Below are positions 35,817 through 44,178 of a stretch of 64,000 nt of DNA, in pieces. The notes beneath the pieces were generated by a model. That model did not search any database. It saw only the letters and a list, made by a program, of their open reading frames with translations, and was not told the DNA's origin. The stretch comes from Pseudovibrio ascidiaceicola (GTDB lineage Bacteria > Pseudomonadota > Alphaproteobacteria > Rhizobiales > Stappiaceae): assembly GCF_900114245.1 (NCBI RefSeq), contig NZ_FOSK01000004.1, forward strand, positions 358,101 to 422,100, given 5' to 3'. Within the stretch, counting starts at the first letter, position 1. Each line of letters opens with the position of its first letter. The translations under genes were made by a program, and so were the position numbers.

Positions 35817-35838
35817 CTAATTTTTGAGGGGAAAAATT

Positions 35839-36939
35839 ATGAAAAGACGTGATTTTCTTAAGGGTGCAGGTGTTGCAGCAACTGGCGTCGCCGCTGCTTC
35901 TGCTCTGGCAGCTCCGGCTGTTGCTTCCGACAAGATCAAGTGGAAGATGGTCACCTCGTGGCCAAAGAACCTTCCGGGTCCTGGCGTTGCAGCGCAGATG
36001 CTTGCAGACCGTATCACCATGCTTTCCGGTGGCCGCATTGAGGTAAAACTCTATGCAGCTGGTGAGCTGGTTCCGGGTCGTGGTGTGTTTGATGCAGTAT
36101 CGGAGGGAACTGCTGAACTTTACCACTCTGTTCCGGCATATTGGGGCTCTAAATCCAAAGGCTTCCTGCTGTTCGGATCTCAGCCATTTGGTTTGACCGC
36201 AGATGAGCAATATGGCTGGATGGCGCATGGTGGCGGTCAGGCTCTCTATGATGAGATGTATGCCCGCTTTAACCTTAAGCCGTTCCTGTGTGGCAACTCT
36301 GGCCCGCAAGCAGCTGGTTGGTTCCGCACCGAGATCAACTCTGCTGAAGACCTGAAAGGTCTGCGTTTCCGTACCACTGGCCTTGCTTCTGAAATGTGCA
36401 CCAAGATGGGTATGGCAGTTCAGGCTATGGGTGGCCGTGACATGTTCCAGGCCCTGCAGACTGGCACACTGGATGCGGGTGAGTTTATTGGTCCTTGGAC
36501 AGACTCAGCTCTGGGCTTCTATCAGGTAGCCAAGAACTACTACTTCCCGGGCGTAGGCGAGCCAAGCTCCGCAGAAGAATGTGCAGTCAACTCCGAGGCT
36601 TATAATGCGCTACCAGATGACCTCAAGCAGGTTGTCGCGTTCGCTTGTTCGTCGCTCTATAACGATGTTTGGACAGAGTACACCACCAACCACGCGAAGG
36701 CTTTGAAGAAGCTGGTTGCTGAAAAAGGTGTGATGGTGAAGAACCTGCCAGAAGACGTTCTACTGGCAATGGGGAACGCTGCTGGTGAAGTCATCGGTGA
36801 ACTGCGTGAAAATGACGACGAGCTGGTGAAGCGCATCACAGAGAGCTTCCTCACCTACCGTGAATCCATGAAGGAATACAAACCTCTGGCAGACAACGGC
36901 CAGATGAATATGCGCCTTCTGGACATCAACTACGGTTAA
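35839..36939 (+). CDS. dctP: TRAP transporter solute-binding protein (DctP/TakP type)
   Basis: A periplasmic receptor of 366 residues with a Tat-type signal (MKRRDFLKGAGVAATG, AxA site near PAVAS). KIKWKMVTSWPKNLPGPG, LYAAGELVPGRGVFDAVSEGT, GWFRTEINSAEDLKGLRFRT and DAGEFIGPWTDSALGFYQVAKNYYFPG match the TakP-like group, which binds 2-oxo acids; the Arg in GWFR and Glu in EFIGPW are the ligand residues there. The ATG at 35839 follows AGGGG. Substrate not certain. Confidence 0.9.
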   Translation: MKRRDFLKGAGVAATGVAAASALAAPAVASDKIKWKMVTSWPKNLPGPGVAAQMLADRITMLSGGRIEVKLYAAGELVPGRGVFDAVSEGTAELYHSVPAYWGSKSKGFLLFGSQPFGLTADEQYGWMAHGGGQALYDEMYARFNLKPFLCGNSGPQAAGWFRTEINSAEDLKGLRFRTTGLASEMCTKMGMAVQAMGGRDMFQALQTGTLDAGEFIGPWTDSALGFYQVAKNYYFPGVGEPSSAEECAVNSEAYNALPDDLKQVVAFACSSLYNDVWTEYTTNHAKALKKLVAEKGVMVKNLPEDVLLAMGNAAGEVIGELRENDDELVKRITESFLTYRESMKEYKPLADNGQMNMRLLDINYG

Positions 36940-37040
36940 GCTGCAGTCTTCTGGCTAACTCCCGGTTTGTCAGAATTTTCCGCGCAATACTCAGTCGGGG
37001 TACATCACCCCGGCTGCTCTCCTGCTTTCGTCAGTTTAGT

Positions 37041-37085
37041 GCGCCCCTTTCTCCGAAAATCAGTATCTATTTTTCGAAGGGGTGC
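37041..37085. repeat. REP-like palindrome between dctP and dctQ
   Basis: GCGCCCCTT (37041-37049) pairs with AAGGGGTGC (37077-37085), and CGAAAA with TTTTCG inside. The minus strand TTCGAAAAATAG...TTTTCGGAG has the same layout as the element at 33935-33979. Position after a binding-protein gene suggests mRNA protection. Confidence 0.5.
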
Positions 37086-37129
37086 TCTAGAAAGCCAAGA
37101 AAAAACTCTGGCCTGATCGGATCCCACCG

Positions 37130-37648
37130 ATGACCTCTGTTGTTTTGAAACTCGACGCTATCAACCGTCTGGTTGGTCATACCATTCGCTGGTTTGCGTT
37201 GTTTATGCTGCTTTTACAGTTCGCGATTGTTTTGCTGCGTTATCTGTTTGGCATCAGCTACATCTTTCTCGGCGAAGGAGTGCTTTACATGCACGCCGCT
37301 GTTTTCATGCTTGGCGCGGGCTACACGCTTCTGGCTGACAAGCATGTGCGCGTCGACATCTTTTACGGGCAGGCCTCTCCCAAGGCCAAAGCCATTATCA
37401 ACCTGATCGGTGCTTTGCTCTTTTTGCTGCCAACTGTTGGGCTGCTGCTTTGGATCAGCTGGCCGTTTGTTTACAACAGCTGGAAGATCCTAGAGGGGCC
37501 GATCTCTGTTGGCGGCATTCCTGCGAGCTTTCTGCTTAAGAGCCTTATTCCAGCATTCTGCGGCCTTCTGATCATTCAGGGTGTTTCTGGTATTTTGCGC
37601 GATGGCCTCTTCTTGTGTGGTGTTGATGTTGAGGAGCCAAAGCTGTGA
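37130..37648 (+). CDS. dctQ: TRAP transporter small permease
   Basis: A 172-residue protein with four membrane segments (WFALFMLLLQFAIVLLRYLFG, LYMHAAVFMLGAGYTLL, AIINLIGALLFLLPTVGLLLWI and a C-terminal span). FLGEGVLYMHAAVFMLGAGYTLLADKHVRVD is typical of the DctQ group that partners TakP-like receptors. The stop overlaps the dctM GTG start. Confidence 0.9.
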   Translation: MTSVVLKLDAINRLVGHTIRWFALFMLLLQFAIVLLRYLFGISYIFLGEGVLYMHAAVFMLGAGYTLLADKHVRVDIFYGQASPKAKAIINLIGALLFLLPTVGLLLWISWPFVYNSWKILEGPISVGGIPASFLLKSLIPAFCGLLIIQGVSGILRDGLFLCGVDVEEPKL

Positions 37649-39204
37649 TTGAGTTTCTCGATATCTTTATGTTCGCGGGCCTGTGCTTTGCAATTTTGCT
37701 GGGTTACCCAGTTGCCTTCACGATTGCTGGTGTTGCCGTTCTCTTCGCTGTTCTTGGCGCGCTGGCTGGCACATTTGATACAGGCCTGCTGGGTGCGCTT
37801 TCGCAGCGCATTTTTGGCACGATGACAAACAACGTGCTGATTGCGATCCCACTCTTTGTGTTCATGGGCCTGGTGCTTGAACGCAGCCGCATTGCAGAGG
37901 ATCTGCTGGAAGAGATGGGCAAGCTGTTCGGTTCTCTTCGTGGTGGTTTGGGTATTTCCGTTGTGCTCGTTGGTGGGTTGCTCGCAGCTTCCACTGGTAT
38001 TGTGGGTGCGACAGTGGTGACGATGGCGCTGATTGCGTTGCCCACCATGCTGCGAAATGGCTACGATCCGAAACTTGCTGCTGGCACGGTTTGTACAGCT
38101 GGCACTCTAGGGCAGATCATTCCGCCCTCAACACTTCTGATCATCCTTTCTGAGGTGATGTCCAACGCCTACCAGCAAGCCCAGTTTGCTGAGGGCAAGT
38201 TCACGGTGGAGACAATCAGTGTGGGGCAGACCTTTGCTGCAGCACTGGTGCCCGGATTGATGCTGGTAGGCGTTTACATCGTCTACCTGCTTGTCCGCGC
38301 TTATCTTCAACCTAGCTGTGCGCCTGCTATGGACAAGCAAGTGCTGGGTACAACTTCAGTGCGCCGGATTGCATCTGTGCTCATTCCACCGGTGGCTCTG
38401 ATTATTGCAGTTCTGGGCTCAATTTTGGGCGGTGTCGCGACACCAACGGAAGCTGCTGCGGTTGGTGCAGTGGGTGCTTTGCTGTTGGCGGGTTTCCGGC
38501 TGAGCAATGGGAAGTCTAACGTGCTGCTTGGAGCGAGTGTTGTGGCTCTGCTGGCGGTGATCGCGCTGGCTGGGATGACAACCATCCGCTTGCAACGCAG
38601 CGAGTTGACTGTCGCTGATTATGGCCTTGCTGGTGTTGCGATTGTGCTGTTGATCATCGGCATCAGCGGTCTGCTGCAGAGTGTGATGCGTATGTGGCGG
38701 TCTCAGTTGCTTGCGCCAGTGATGACCAACACGCTCTCCATTTCAGCAATGATCTTTGCCACAATTATCGGGGCGAGCGTGTTCTCTCTGATTTTCCGCG
38801 GTCTTGGAGGTGACGCTCGCATTGAAGAGCTAATCTCTGCAATGCCGGGCGGTGAGTTGGGTGCCCTGCTGTTTGTGATGGCGCTGATCTTTGCCCTAGG
38901 CTTCTTCATGGATTTCGTAGAGATCTCTGTGATCCTGCTGCCGATTGTTGGCCCTACCCTGCTGATGATGGGTTTTGATCCGGTCTGGCTTTCTGTGATG
39001 ATCGCCATCAACCTGCAGACCAGCTTTCTGACACCACCATTTGGATTCTCGCTATTTTACCTACGCGGGGCGGCGCCGCCTGAGATCACAACAGGCATGA
39101 TCTACAAAGGCGTGCTGCCTTACATCCTGTTGCAGATAGTCGGGATGGGGCTCGTCTGGTTCTTCCCTCAGATTGCGACCTGGCTGCCCTCGGTCTTATT
39201 CTGA
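37645..39204 (+). CDS. dctM: TRAP transporter large permease
   Basis: The 519-residue Na+-coupled transport subunit, with about 12-14 membrane segments. PLFVFMGLVLERSRIAEDLLEEMG, GATVVTMALIALPTMLRNGYDPKLAAGTVCTAGTLGQIIPPS, GVATPTEAAAVGAVGALLLAG and QTSFLTPPFGFSLFYLRG are DctM signatures. It is longer than the ~430-residue norm because of an extra hydrophobic stretch at about residues 295-350, as in other TakM-like proteins. GTG start overlapping dctQ. Confidence 0.92.
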   Translation: MIEFLDIFMFAGLCFAILLGYPVAFTIAGVAVLFAVLGALAGTFDTGLLGALSQRIFGTMTNNVLIAIPLFVFMGLVLERSRIAEDLLEEMGKLFGSLRGGLGISVVLVGGLLAASTGIVGATVVTMALIALPTMLRNGYDPKLAAGTVCTAGTLGQIIPPSTLLIILSEVMSNAYQQAQFAEGKFTVETISVGQTFAAALVPGLMLVGVYIVYLLVRAYLQPSCAPAMDKQVLGTTSVRRIASVLIPPVALIIAVLGSILGGVATPTEAAAVGAVGALLLAGFRLSNGKSNVLLGASVVALLAVIALAGMTTIRLQRSELTVADYGLAGVAIVLLIIGISGLLQSVMRMWRSQLLAPVMTNTLSISAMIFATIIGASVFSLIFRGLGGDARIEELISAMPGGELGALLFVMALIFALGFFMDFVEISVILLPIVGPTLLMMGFDPVWLSVMIAINLQTSFLTPPFGFSLFYLRGAAPPEITTGMIYKGVLPYILLQIVGMGLVWFFPQIATWLPSVLF

Positions 39205-39229
39205 TCGCAGAGTATCCTTGGAAACTGGG

Positions 39230-39259
39230 AAAGGCTGGATATAGCGTCCAGCCTTTTTT
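39230..39259 (+). terminator. Intrinsic terminator after dctPQM
   Basis: AAAGGCTGGA and TCCAGCCTTT form a 10-bp stem with a 7-base loop, followed by TTT. It lies between convergent genes and overlaps the end of the HxlR gene, so it may work both ways. Confidence 0.82.
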
Positions 39260-39614
39260 ATGGGCTCATCTCCATAAAGCTCTCCGGTGGAATCCACGTT
39301 TCCGGCATATGCTTGTTCGCCCACCGGCACATTTCCTGAAGCACCGGTAGGATGTCCCTGCCCCGATCAGACAGCAGATACTGATAGCGTTTGGGATTCG
39401 TTTGATAGAGTTCTTTGACGACCATACCAGCCGCTTCCAACTGATTGAGGCGGACGGTCAGAACGCTGGTTGTGATCTTTTCCGGCGAGCTTAAGAACTC
39501 AGAGAAAATCTTTTTCCCATTGAACATATCCCGCAGGATCAGGAGACTCCAACGGTCTCCTACAATATCCAGCGTATTTGCGATCGGGCAGCCGGAACGG
39601 TTTTCGGTTGACAT
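39258..39614 (-). CDS. HxlR-family transcriptional regulator
   Basis: A 118-residue winged HTH of HxlR type: CPIANTLDIVGDRWSLLILRDMFNG, EFLSSPEKITTSVLTVRLNQLEAAGMV, KRYQYLLSDRGRDILPVLQEM. Cys in RSGCPI is conserved in redox- or aldehyde-sensing members. It diverges from the GFA-family gene and probably controls it through the palindrome at 39640. Confidence 0.88.
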   Translation of the reverse strand: MSTENRSGCPIANTLDIVGDRWSLLILRDMFNGKKIFSEFLSSPEKITTSVLTVRLNQLEAAGMVVKELYQTNPKRYQYLLSDRGRDILPVLQEMCRWANKHMPETWIPPESFMEMSP

Positions 39615-39639
39615 ACCGCCAATCTCTCCTATTGTGAAT

Positions 39640-39664
39640 AGTGACTTGCAATTTACAAGTTACT
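39640..39664. promoter_or_regulatory. Palindrome between the HxlR and GFA genes
   Basis: AGTGACTTG and CAAGTTACT (one mismatch) flank CAATTTA. Position in an 84-bp divergent region makes it the likely HxlR operator. Confidence 0.55.
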
Positions 39665-39698
39665 AAATCATCCCTCAACTCTGATTAAGGATAGTATC

Positions 39699-40148
39699 AT
39701 GGAAAGCGCATTTACAGGGTCCTGCCTTTGCGGGAATGTACAGCTGAAATCAACAATGAAGCCGCAGATGGCCGCACATTGCCACTGTGATGATTGTCGC
39801 AAGTCATCAGGAACAGGGCACTGTACTCATGCAGCCCTGCCCAAAGAAGCGGTTGAAGTGACTGGGGAGCTCACATTTTTCGACAAACCAGCAGACAGTG
39901 GAAACGTGGTCACGCGGGGCTTTTGCCCAACCTGCGGAAGTGCTGTTTACTCACTCAACTCATCCATGACAGATCTGATCTTTGTGCGCGCGTCTGCTGT
40001 TGATCAGCCGGAGGTCATCGAGCCTCAAGTAAACGTGTATTCCAGCAGAGCACCGTCCTGGGATGAGATTGATCCGAAGCTTCCAGCTTTCCCAGAAATG
40101 CCTCCGCAAGGCTCACGAGACGTTATTGAAGAAGGCGTTAGCAGCTAA
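39699..40148 (+). CDS. GFA-family (glutathione-dependent formaldehyde-activating-like) protein
   Basis: A 149-residue Zn protein: CLCGNVQL, CHCDDCRKSSG and GFCPTCGSAVYS hold the cysteine ligands of the GFA/CENP-V fold. Members bind glutathione or related adducts; the exact reaction is usually unknown. Divergent from an HxlR regulator, a common arrangement for detoxification genes. Confidence 0.85.
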   Translation: MESAFTGSCLCGNVQLKSTMKPQMAAHCHCDDCRKSSGTGHCTHAALPKEAVEVTGELTFFDKPADSGNVVTRGFCPTCGSAVYSLNSSMTDLIFVRASAVDQPEVIEPQVNVYSSRAPSWDEIDPKLPAFPEMPPQGSRDVIEEGVSS

Positions 40149-40222
40149 CGCTTCATTCCTGTGATGCAGGTGCGCGTTCACCCCCAACGTAGCGCGGCCT
40201 GTTTTTCTAGAGCAAATAGAAA

Positions 40223-40247
40223 CGGGGGGAGCAATGCTCCCCCCGTC
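40223..40247 (-). terminator. Intrinsic terminator after nupC
   Basis: ACGGGGGGAGC and GCTCCCCCCGT form a perfect 11-bp stem with a 3-base loop; on the minus strand TTTCTATTT follows. Confidence 0.85.
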
Positions 40248-40281
40248 GCAGGCAATTCAGAGATTAAGGAAGAAAACTCTC

Positions 40282-41544
40282 TTACATTGCCAAGGAGATA
40301 AAGATACCCGCGATCGCTGCGCTCATGAGGTTGGAGCAAGTTGCTGCCAACAGAGTGCGAGGACCGTACTTCGCGATGAAGTTCATGCGGTTTGGAGCCA
40401 GAACACCCAGACCACCGATAAGAATACCCATGGAAGAGATGTTTGCGAAGCCGCAGAGAGCGAAGGAAACGATTGCTTTGGTCTTTTCCTGAATAACCGG
40501 CAGACCCATGTCCATTGCTGTGGCATCGACGAGGTAGTTCTTCAGGTCGAGGTACGCTACGAACTCGTTTACGACCAGCTTCTTACCGATCAGAGAACCT
40601 GCAACACCGATGTCAGCCATTGGAACACCCAGCAGGTAAGCGATTGGAGCGAAGATCCAGCCGAGGATCATTTCCAGAGACAGGCTGAAGCCAGCCAGAT
40701 CACCAACGCCGCCGAGGATCAGGTTCACCAGAGTGATGAGACCGATCATTGCAACAAGGTTTGCACCGATCGCACCAGCAAGCTGAAGACCATTCATTGC
40801 GCCCTGACCAGCAGCAGCCAGCACGTTTTCTGGCTTTTCGTCGCCAAAGTCAGCGCTTGTGTCGACTGTGTAGTTCACTTCCTTGGTTTCAGGCATGATG
40901 AGTTTTGCGAAGAGCAAACCGCCTGGTGCAGCCATGAAGGACGCAGCCAGCAAGAATTCGATCTTAACACCCATCAGCGCGTAACCACCAAGAACGGTAC
41001 CAGCAACAGACGCCATACCGCCACACATGATAGCGAAGAACTCACTATCAGACATCTTAGGCATGTAAGGCTTCACAACCAGTGGAGCTTCTGTCTGGCC
41101 AACAAAAACGTTGGAAACTGCAGACATGGATTCTGCCTGAGATGTGCCGAGCAGTTTCGCCATGCCACCGCCAATGACACGAATGACGACCTGCATAACA
41201 CCGAGGTGGTACAGAACTGCAATCAGAGCGGAGAAGAAAATAACGAGGCAAAGCACGTTGAAGGCAAACACGAAGCCAACAGTTTCAGAAAGTGAACCAT
41301 TGGTGAGGTTGCCGAAAAGGAAGTTAACGCCGGAACGACCACTGTCGATCACACCGGAAATGCCCTTTGACATTGCGTGAAGAATAGCACGGCCAGCTGG
41401 AACGTAGAGCACGAAAGCGCCGATACCAATCTGTAGAGCCAGCGCACCACCTACGGTGCGGAGATTGATCGCTTTGCGATTGGTTGAAACCAATACAGCA
41501 ATAACAATCAGTGTAGCGATGCCAAGAAAACCAGTTGCGAACAT
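40282..41544 (-). CDS. nupC: NupC/CNT-family nucleoside transporter
   Basis: A concentrative nucleoside symporter of 420 residues with about ten membrane segments. Motifs of the family are visible: GVMQVVIRVIGGGMAKLLGTSQAESMSAVSNVFVGQTEAPLV, FFAIMCGGMASVAGTVLGGYALMG, AASFMAAPGGLLFAKLIMPET, LKNYLVDATAM and SFALCGFANISSMGILIGGLG. It follows an 84-codon ORF by 75 bases on the minus strand and is probably in one transcript with it. Confidence 0.92.
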   Translation of the reverse strand: MFATGFLGIATLIVIAVLVSTNRKAINLRTVGGALALQIGIGAFVLYVPAGRAILHAMSKGISGVIDSGRSGVNFLFGNLTNGSLSETVGFVFAFNVLCLVIFFSALIAVLYHLGVMQVVIRVIGGGMAKLLGTSQAESMSAVSNVFVGQTEAPLVVKPYMPKMSDSEFFAIMCGGMASVAGTVLGGYALMGVKIEFLLAASFMAAPGGLLFAKLIMPETKEVNYTVDTSADFGDEKPENVLAAAGQGAMNGLQLAGAIGANLVAMIGLITLVNLILGGVGDLAGFSLSLEMILGWIFAPIAYLLGVPMADIGVAGSLIGKKLVVNEFVAYLDLKNYLVDATAMDMGLPVIQEKTKAIVSFALCGFANISSMGILIGGLGVLAPNRMNFIAKYGPRTLLAATCSNLMSAAIAGIFISLAM

Positions 41545-41619
41545 TATGAGCTCCTCCCAGAGGCTCTGAGGTAAGTTGTTGATTATGGTTGGGGAGAAAT
41601 TTGAAGCGCCGGAAGGCGA

Positions 41620-41874
41620 CTAACCGTACCCACCTTCACGTGGACAGTTGAGATGGCCACCCGCATCCAACAAATGCTTTGTCATTGAAAAACAATGCAA
41701 AACACCTGCGATTGTAGAACCTTCTGGAGCTTCATCGGGAATTGTCAGCGCTGAGGTCATACACACGGTGGGAGTTCGTGCATACGAGCCGTCAACCTCT
41801 GTGAAAGCGCGGCATACGACAGGCGCAGTACACTCACCTTGCGTAGGTGCGAATGTGAACTGACCCGATTGCAT
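41620..41874 (-). CDS. Hypothetical Cys-containing small protein upstream of nupC (84 aa)
   Basis: I do not recognise this protein. It has five cysteines (GECTAPVVCRA, TVCMTS, LHCFS, NCPRE) and a Gly-rich end, with no membrane segment. The ATG at 41874 has an ideal GGTGAGG ribosome binding site six bases upstream; an in-frame GTG at 41886 has none. The leader before it can fold to hide that site. It could be a real co-expressed partner of nupC or a regulatory leader ORF. Confidence 0.45.
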   Translation of the reverse strand: MQSGQFTFAPTQGECTAPVVCRAFTEVDGSYARTPTVCMTSALTIPDEAPEGSTIAGVLHCFSMTKHLLDAGGHLNCPREGGYG

Positions 41875-41877
41875 AGT

Positions 41878-41936
41878 TTGCCTCACCTTTTATTTAATTC
41901 CCTTTGGTGAGGGCAACCTAGTTGCCTGAGAGGCAA
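41878..41936 (-). promoter_or_regulatory. Leader with mutually exclusive hairpins
   Basis: In minus-strand order: segment 1 TTGCCT, segment 2 AGGCAAC, segment 3 GTTGCC-C-TCACC, an 18-base AT-rich loop, segment 4 GGTGAGGCAA, which contains the ribosome binding site. 1:2 (3-base loop) with 3:4 buries the site; 2:3 frees it. This is an attenuator or riboswitch-like layout. I do not match it to a known riboswitch class. Confidence 0.5.
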
Positions 41937-41963
41937 TTATTAAGTTTTTTAAATATATCAATC

Positions 41964-41980
41964 GTTTCGAACTTCGAAAC
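41964..41980. promoter_or_regulatory. 17-bp palindrome upstream of the LysR gene
   Basis: GTTTCGAA-C-TTCGAAAC is a perfect 8-1-8 palindrome between the nupC-side leader and the divergent LysR gene. It contains a T-N11-A pattern, so it may be the LysR site, or an operator for the nupC transcript. Confidence 0.5.
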
Positions 41981-42121
41981 AAACTAGAAAATATTACGTA
42001 GAAAACCATGCCACATACGGATTATTTCGTAGATTATAGTTCTTACAGAACATATATAATAAAAATAGTAGAACTTTAAGAGCTACAACCTAGAACAAAA
42101 TAAGAATAACAAAACAAGTTC

Positions 42122-43048
42122 ATGCACGATCTAATCACATCAGGCCGCATTACTTTGCGAATGCTGCGTTACTTCCATCAAGTGTCAGTAAGTGGGCATT
42201 TTGGGCGTGCGGCAGAAGAGCTGCATATTTCTAAGTCACCTATGTCCATACAAATCAAAGAGTTGGAGGTTGCCCTTGGTCTTTCTCTCTTTCAGCGTGA
42301 CTCTCGAAATGTTTCTCTGACTGCTGCAGGGCGCGTGCTGAAACGTGAGTGCGAGCAGATTTTCAACACATTGGATTACGCTATCACCAACACCCAGCGG
42401 CAGGGACGTGCGGAAAACTCGACCCTCAGCATCGGGATGGTGAGCAGTGCCTTTCTGGATGGATTTGCGAACCTGCTCTCTGATTTCAAGAGCAAGCATC
42501 CGGATTGTTCTCTGAATTTCACCGAGTTAGCGCCCAATCAGCAGAAAGAAGCGCTGGATGGTGGCATCATTGATCTGGGTATCTGCCGCTATGGCGATAC
42601 ACTCAATGAGCCTGCCTTAAACTCAAAAGTATTGGTGAGAGAAAACCTTACACTGGCAGTGCCTAGTACGCACCCTCTCAAGGATCGCAGGGTGGTGGGA
42701 CTGGAAGAGCTAAAAGATGAGGAAATGGCTGTTTTGGACCGGAGCATGTCCAACTCGACGCCGTTTTTGATTGCAAGATGTAAAGATCAGGGCTTCTACC
42801 CTAAAGCTGCCTTTGAGGTTCAGGAGCCAAGTACCTTGTTGGCGCTGGTTGCTTCTGGTCAGGCGATTGCTTTAGTCAGCGACTGTTTTCGTAGTCAGAA
42901 ATCCAAGAACGTACGTTTCATTCGCTTGAAGGAAGACATTCCGGCAGATCTTTGCGCAATTTACAAAAAGAACTATGAAACCGATATATTACGTAAGTTT
43001 CTGCAGTTCATCGAGTTTGACTACAAACCGCAGATTGATGAGAACTGA
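42122..43048 (+). CDS. LysR-family transcriptional regulator
   Basis: A 308-residue LysR protein: N-terminal HTH (LRMLRYFHQVSVSGHFGRAAEELHISKSPMSIQIKELE) and a two-lobed ligand domain (STLSIGMVSSAFLDGFANLLSDFKSKHPD, DLGICRYGD, ENLTLAVPSTHPL). ATG at 42122. It diverges from the nupC unit and converges with the sugar ABC genes; the former is the more likely target. Confidence 0.88.
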   Translation: MHDLITSGRITLRMLRYFHQVSVSGHFGRAAEELHISKSPMSIQIKELEVALGLSLFQRDSRNVSLTAAGRVLKRECEQIFNTLDYAITNTQRQGRAENSTLSIGMVSSAFLDGFANLLSDFKSKHPDCSLNFTELAPNQQKEALDGGIIDLGICRYGDTLNEPALNSKVLVRENLTLAVPSTHPLKDRRVVGLEELKDEEMAVLDRSMSNSTPFLIARCKDQGFYPKAAFEVQEPSTLLALVASGQAIALVSDCFRSQKSKNVRFIRLKEDIPADLCAIYKKNYETDILRKFLQFIEFDYKPQIDEN

Positions 43049-43073
43049 GGGAAGCCTGTATGTCCCCTCAGTT
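43043..43073. terminator. Bidirectional terminator between convergent genes
   Basis: AACTGAGGG and CCCTCAGTT form a 9-bp stem just at the LysR stop, facing the end of the ABC ATPase gene. Confidence 0.6.
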
Positions 43074-43079
43074 TATGAC

Positions 43080-44177
43080 CTAAGCAGTTTCCTGTTCAGA
43101 GATGCTGACGTCCATCCGCTTTCCTGTATCAGCATTGAAGAGATGTACGCCTGACAACGTAAGCTCCACGTAGACCTGGTCACCAGCTCGGCGCGTTATC
43201 TCCGGATCTTCACGAACAACCATTTGCTCGCCAGTCTCTAACTCAACATGCACATAGGTGGTGTCTCCCAGATATTCTTCCAGCAAGACTTCTGCCTTCA
43301 GATAGCTCTCCGCTGCTTGATCATGCAAAATGCCATGGGAAGAACGGATGCCGAGTGTGACGTTAGCGGGGATGACGGAGGCATTGTTGGAGATTGGAAG
43401 GAGTGTTCCATCTTTCAACTGCGCACTGTTTTCACTCAGCTTTTCCAACTGAAGGAAGTTCATATTAGGGGAGCCAATGAAACTTGCCACAAACAAGTTT
43501 GCTGGTCGCTCATAAAGATCTCGCGGTGTGCCGACCTGTTGGATCTCACCATCATTCAGAACCACGATACGATCTGCCAGTGTCATAGCCTCAACCTGAT
43601 CGTGGGTCACGTAAACCATAGTTGCTGACAGACGTTGATGAAGGCGTGCGATTTCCAGCCGCACTTGTCCACGCAATGCTGCATCCAGATTTGAGAGAGG
43701 TTCATCAAACAAGAAAATCTTGGGATCTCTCACAATTGCTCGGCCAATTGCAACACGTTGGCGCTGTCCACCTGAGAGCTGAGAGGGTTTTCGGTCCATC
43801 AAGGCGTCCAGTTCCAGCGCACGGGCGCTTTCAGCAACGCGATCCTTGATTTCTGCCTTTGAGTATCCTGCCTGCTTGAGGACCAGCTCCATGTTTCCCC
43901 GCACACTCAAATGCGGATAAAGCGCGTAGGTCTGGAATACCATGGCAATCTCACGCTTGGACGGCGGAAGGTGTGCGATGGATTTGCCTTCAATGGCGAT
44001 GTCGCCCGCGCTTTCGTCTTCCAGCCCTGCCATGATGCGCAGGAGTGTGGACTTTCCGCAGCCGGATGGTCCGAGCAAAACGAGGAACTCACCGGATTGG
44101 ATATCGAGATTGATACCATCCAGCACATTTTCAGCACCAAAAGACTTGTAGAGGGATGAAATTTTCAGATTAGCCAT
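43080..44177 (-). CDS. Carbohydrate ABC transporter ATP-binding protein (UgpC/MalK type)
   Basis: A 365-residue ATPase: Walker [17 protein letters not shown]-loop [10 protein letters not shown], signature [15 protein letters not shown], Walker [17 protein letters not shown], and a C-terminal OB/TOBE domain ([28 protein letters not shown]) typical of sugar importers. It is last in a minus-strand cluster with two permeases, a binding protein, an oxidoreductase and MurQ. Confidence 0.92.
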   Translation of the reverse strand: MANLKISSLYKSFGAENVLDGINLDIQSGEFLVLLGPSGCGKSTLLRIMAGLEDESAGDIAIEGKSIAHLPPSKREIAMVFQTYALYPHLSVRGNMELVLKQAGYSKAEIKDRVAESARALELDALMDRKPSQLSGGQRQRVAIGRAIVRDPKIFLFDEPLSNLDAALRGQVRLEIARLHQRLSATMVYVTHDQVEAMTLADRIVVLNDGEIQQVGTPRDLYERPANLFVASFIGSPNMNFLQLEKLSENSAQLKDGTLLPISNNASVIPANVTLGIRSSHGILHDQAAESYLKAEVLLEEYLGDTTYVHVELETGEQMVVREDPEITRRAGDQVYVELTLSGVHLFNADTGKRMDVSISEQETA

Positions 44178-44178
44178 A

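Noticed and set aside
40234..41295. 353-codon plus-strand open frame
   Set aside because: It lies fully antisense to nupC, which has clear family motifs; the His/Gln/Cys-rich product is typical of a shadow frame.
41871..41940. Known riboswitch class (glycine, guanidine or purine) in the nupC leader
   Set aside because: Short matches to conserved words were partial only; core aptamer elements of these classes are missing.
41905..41960. Plus-strand hairpins followed by TTTTTT as an intrinsic terminator
   Set aside because: No plus-strand gene ends nearby; the symmetry is better explained by the minus-strand leader of the nupC unit.
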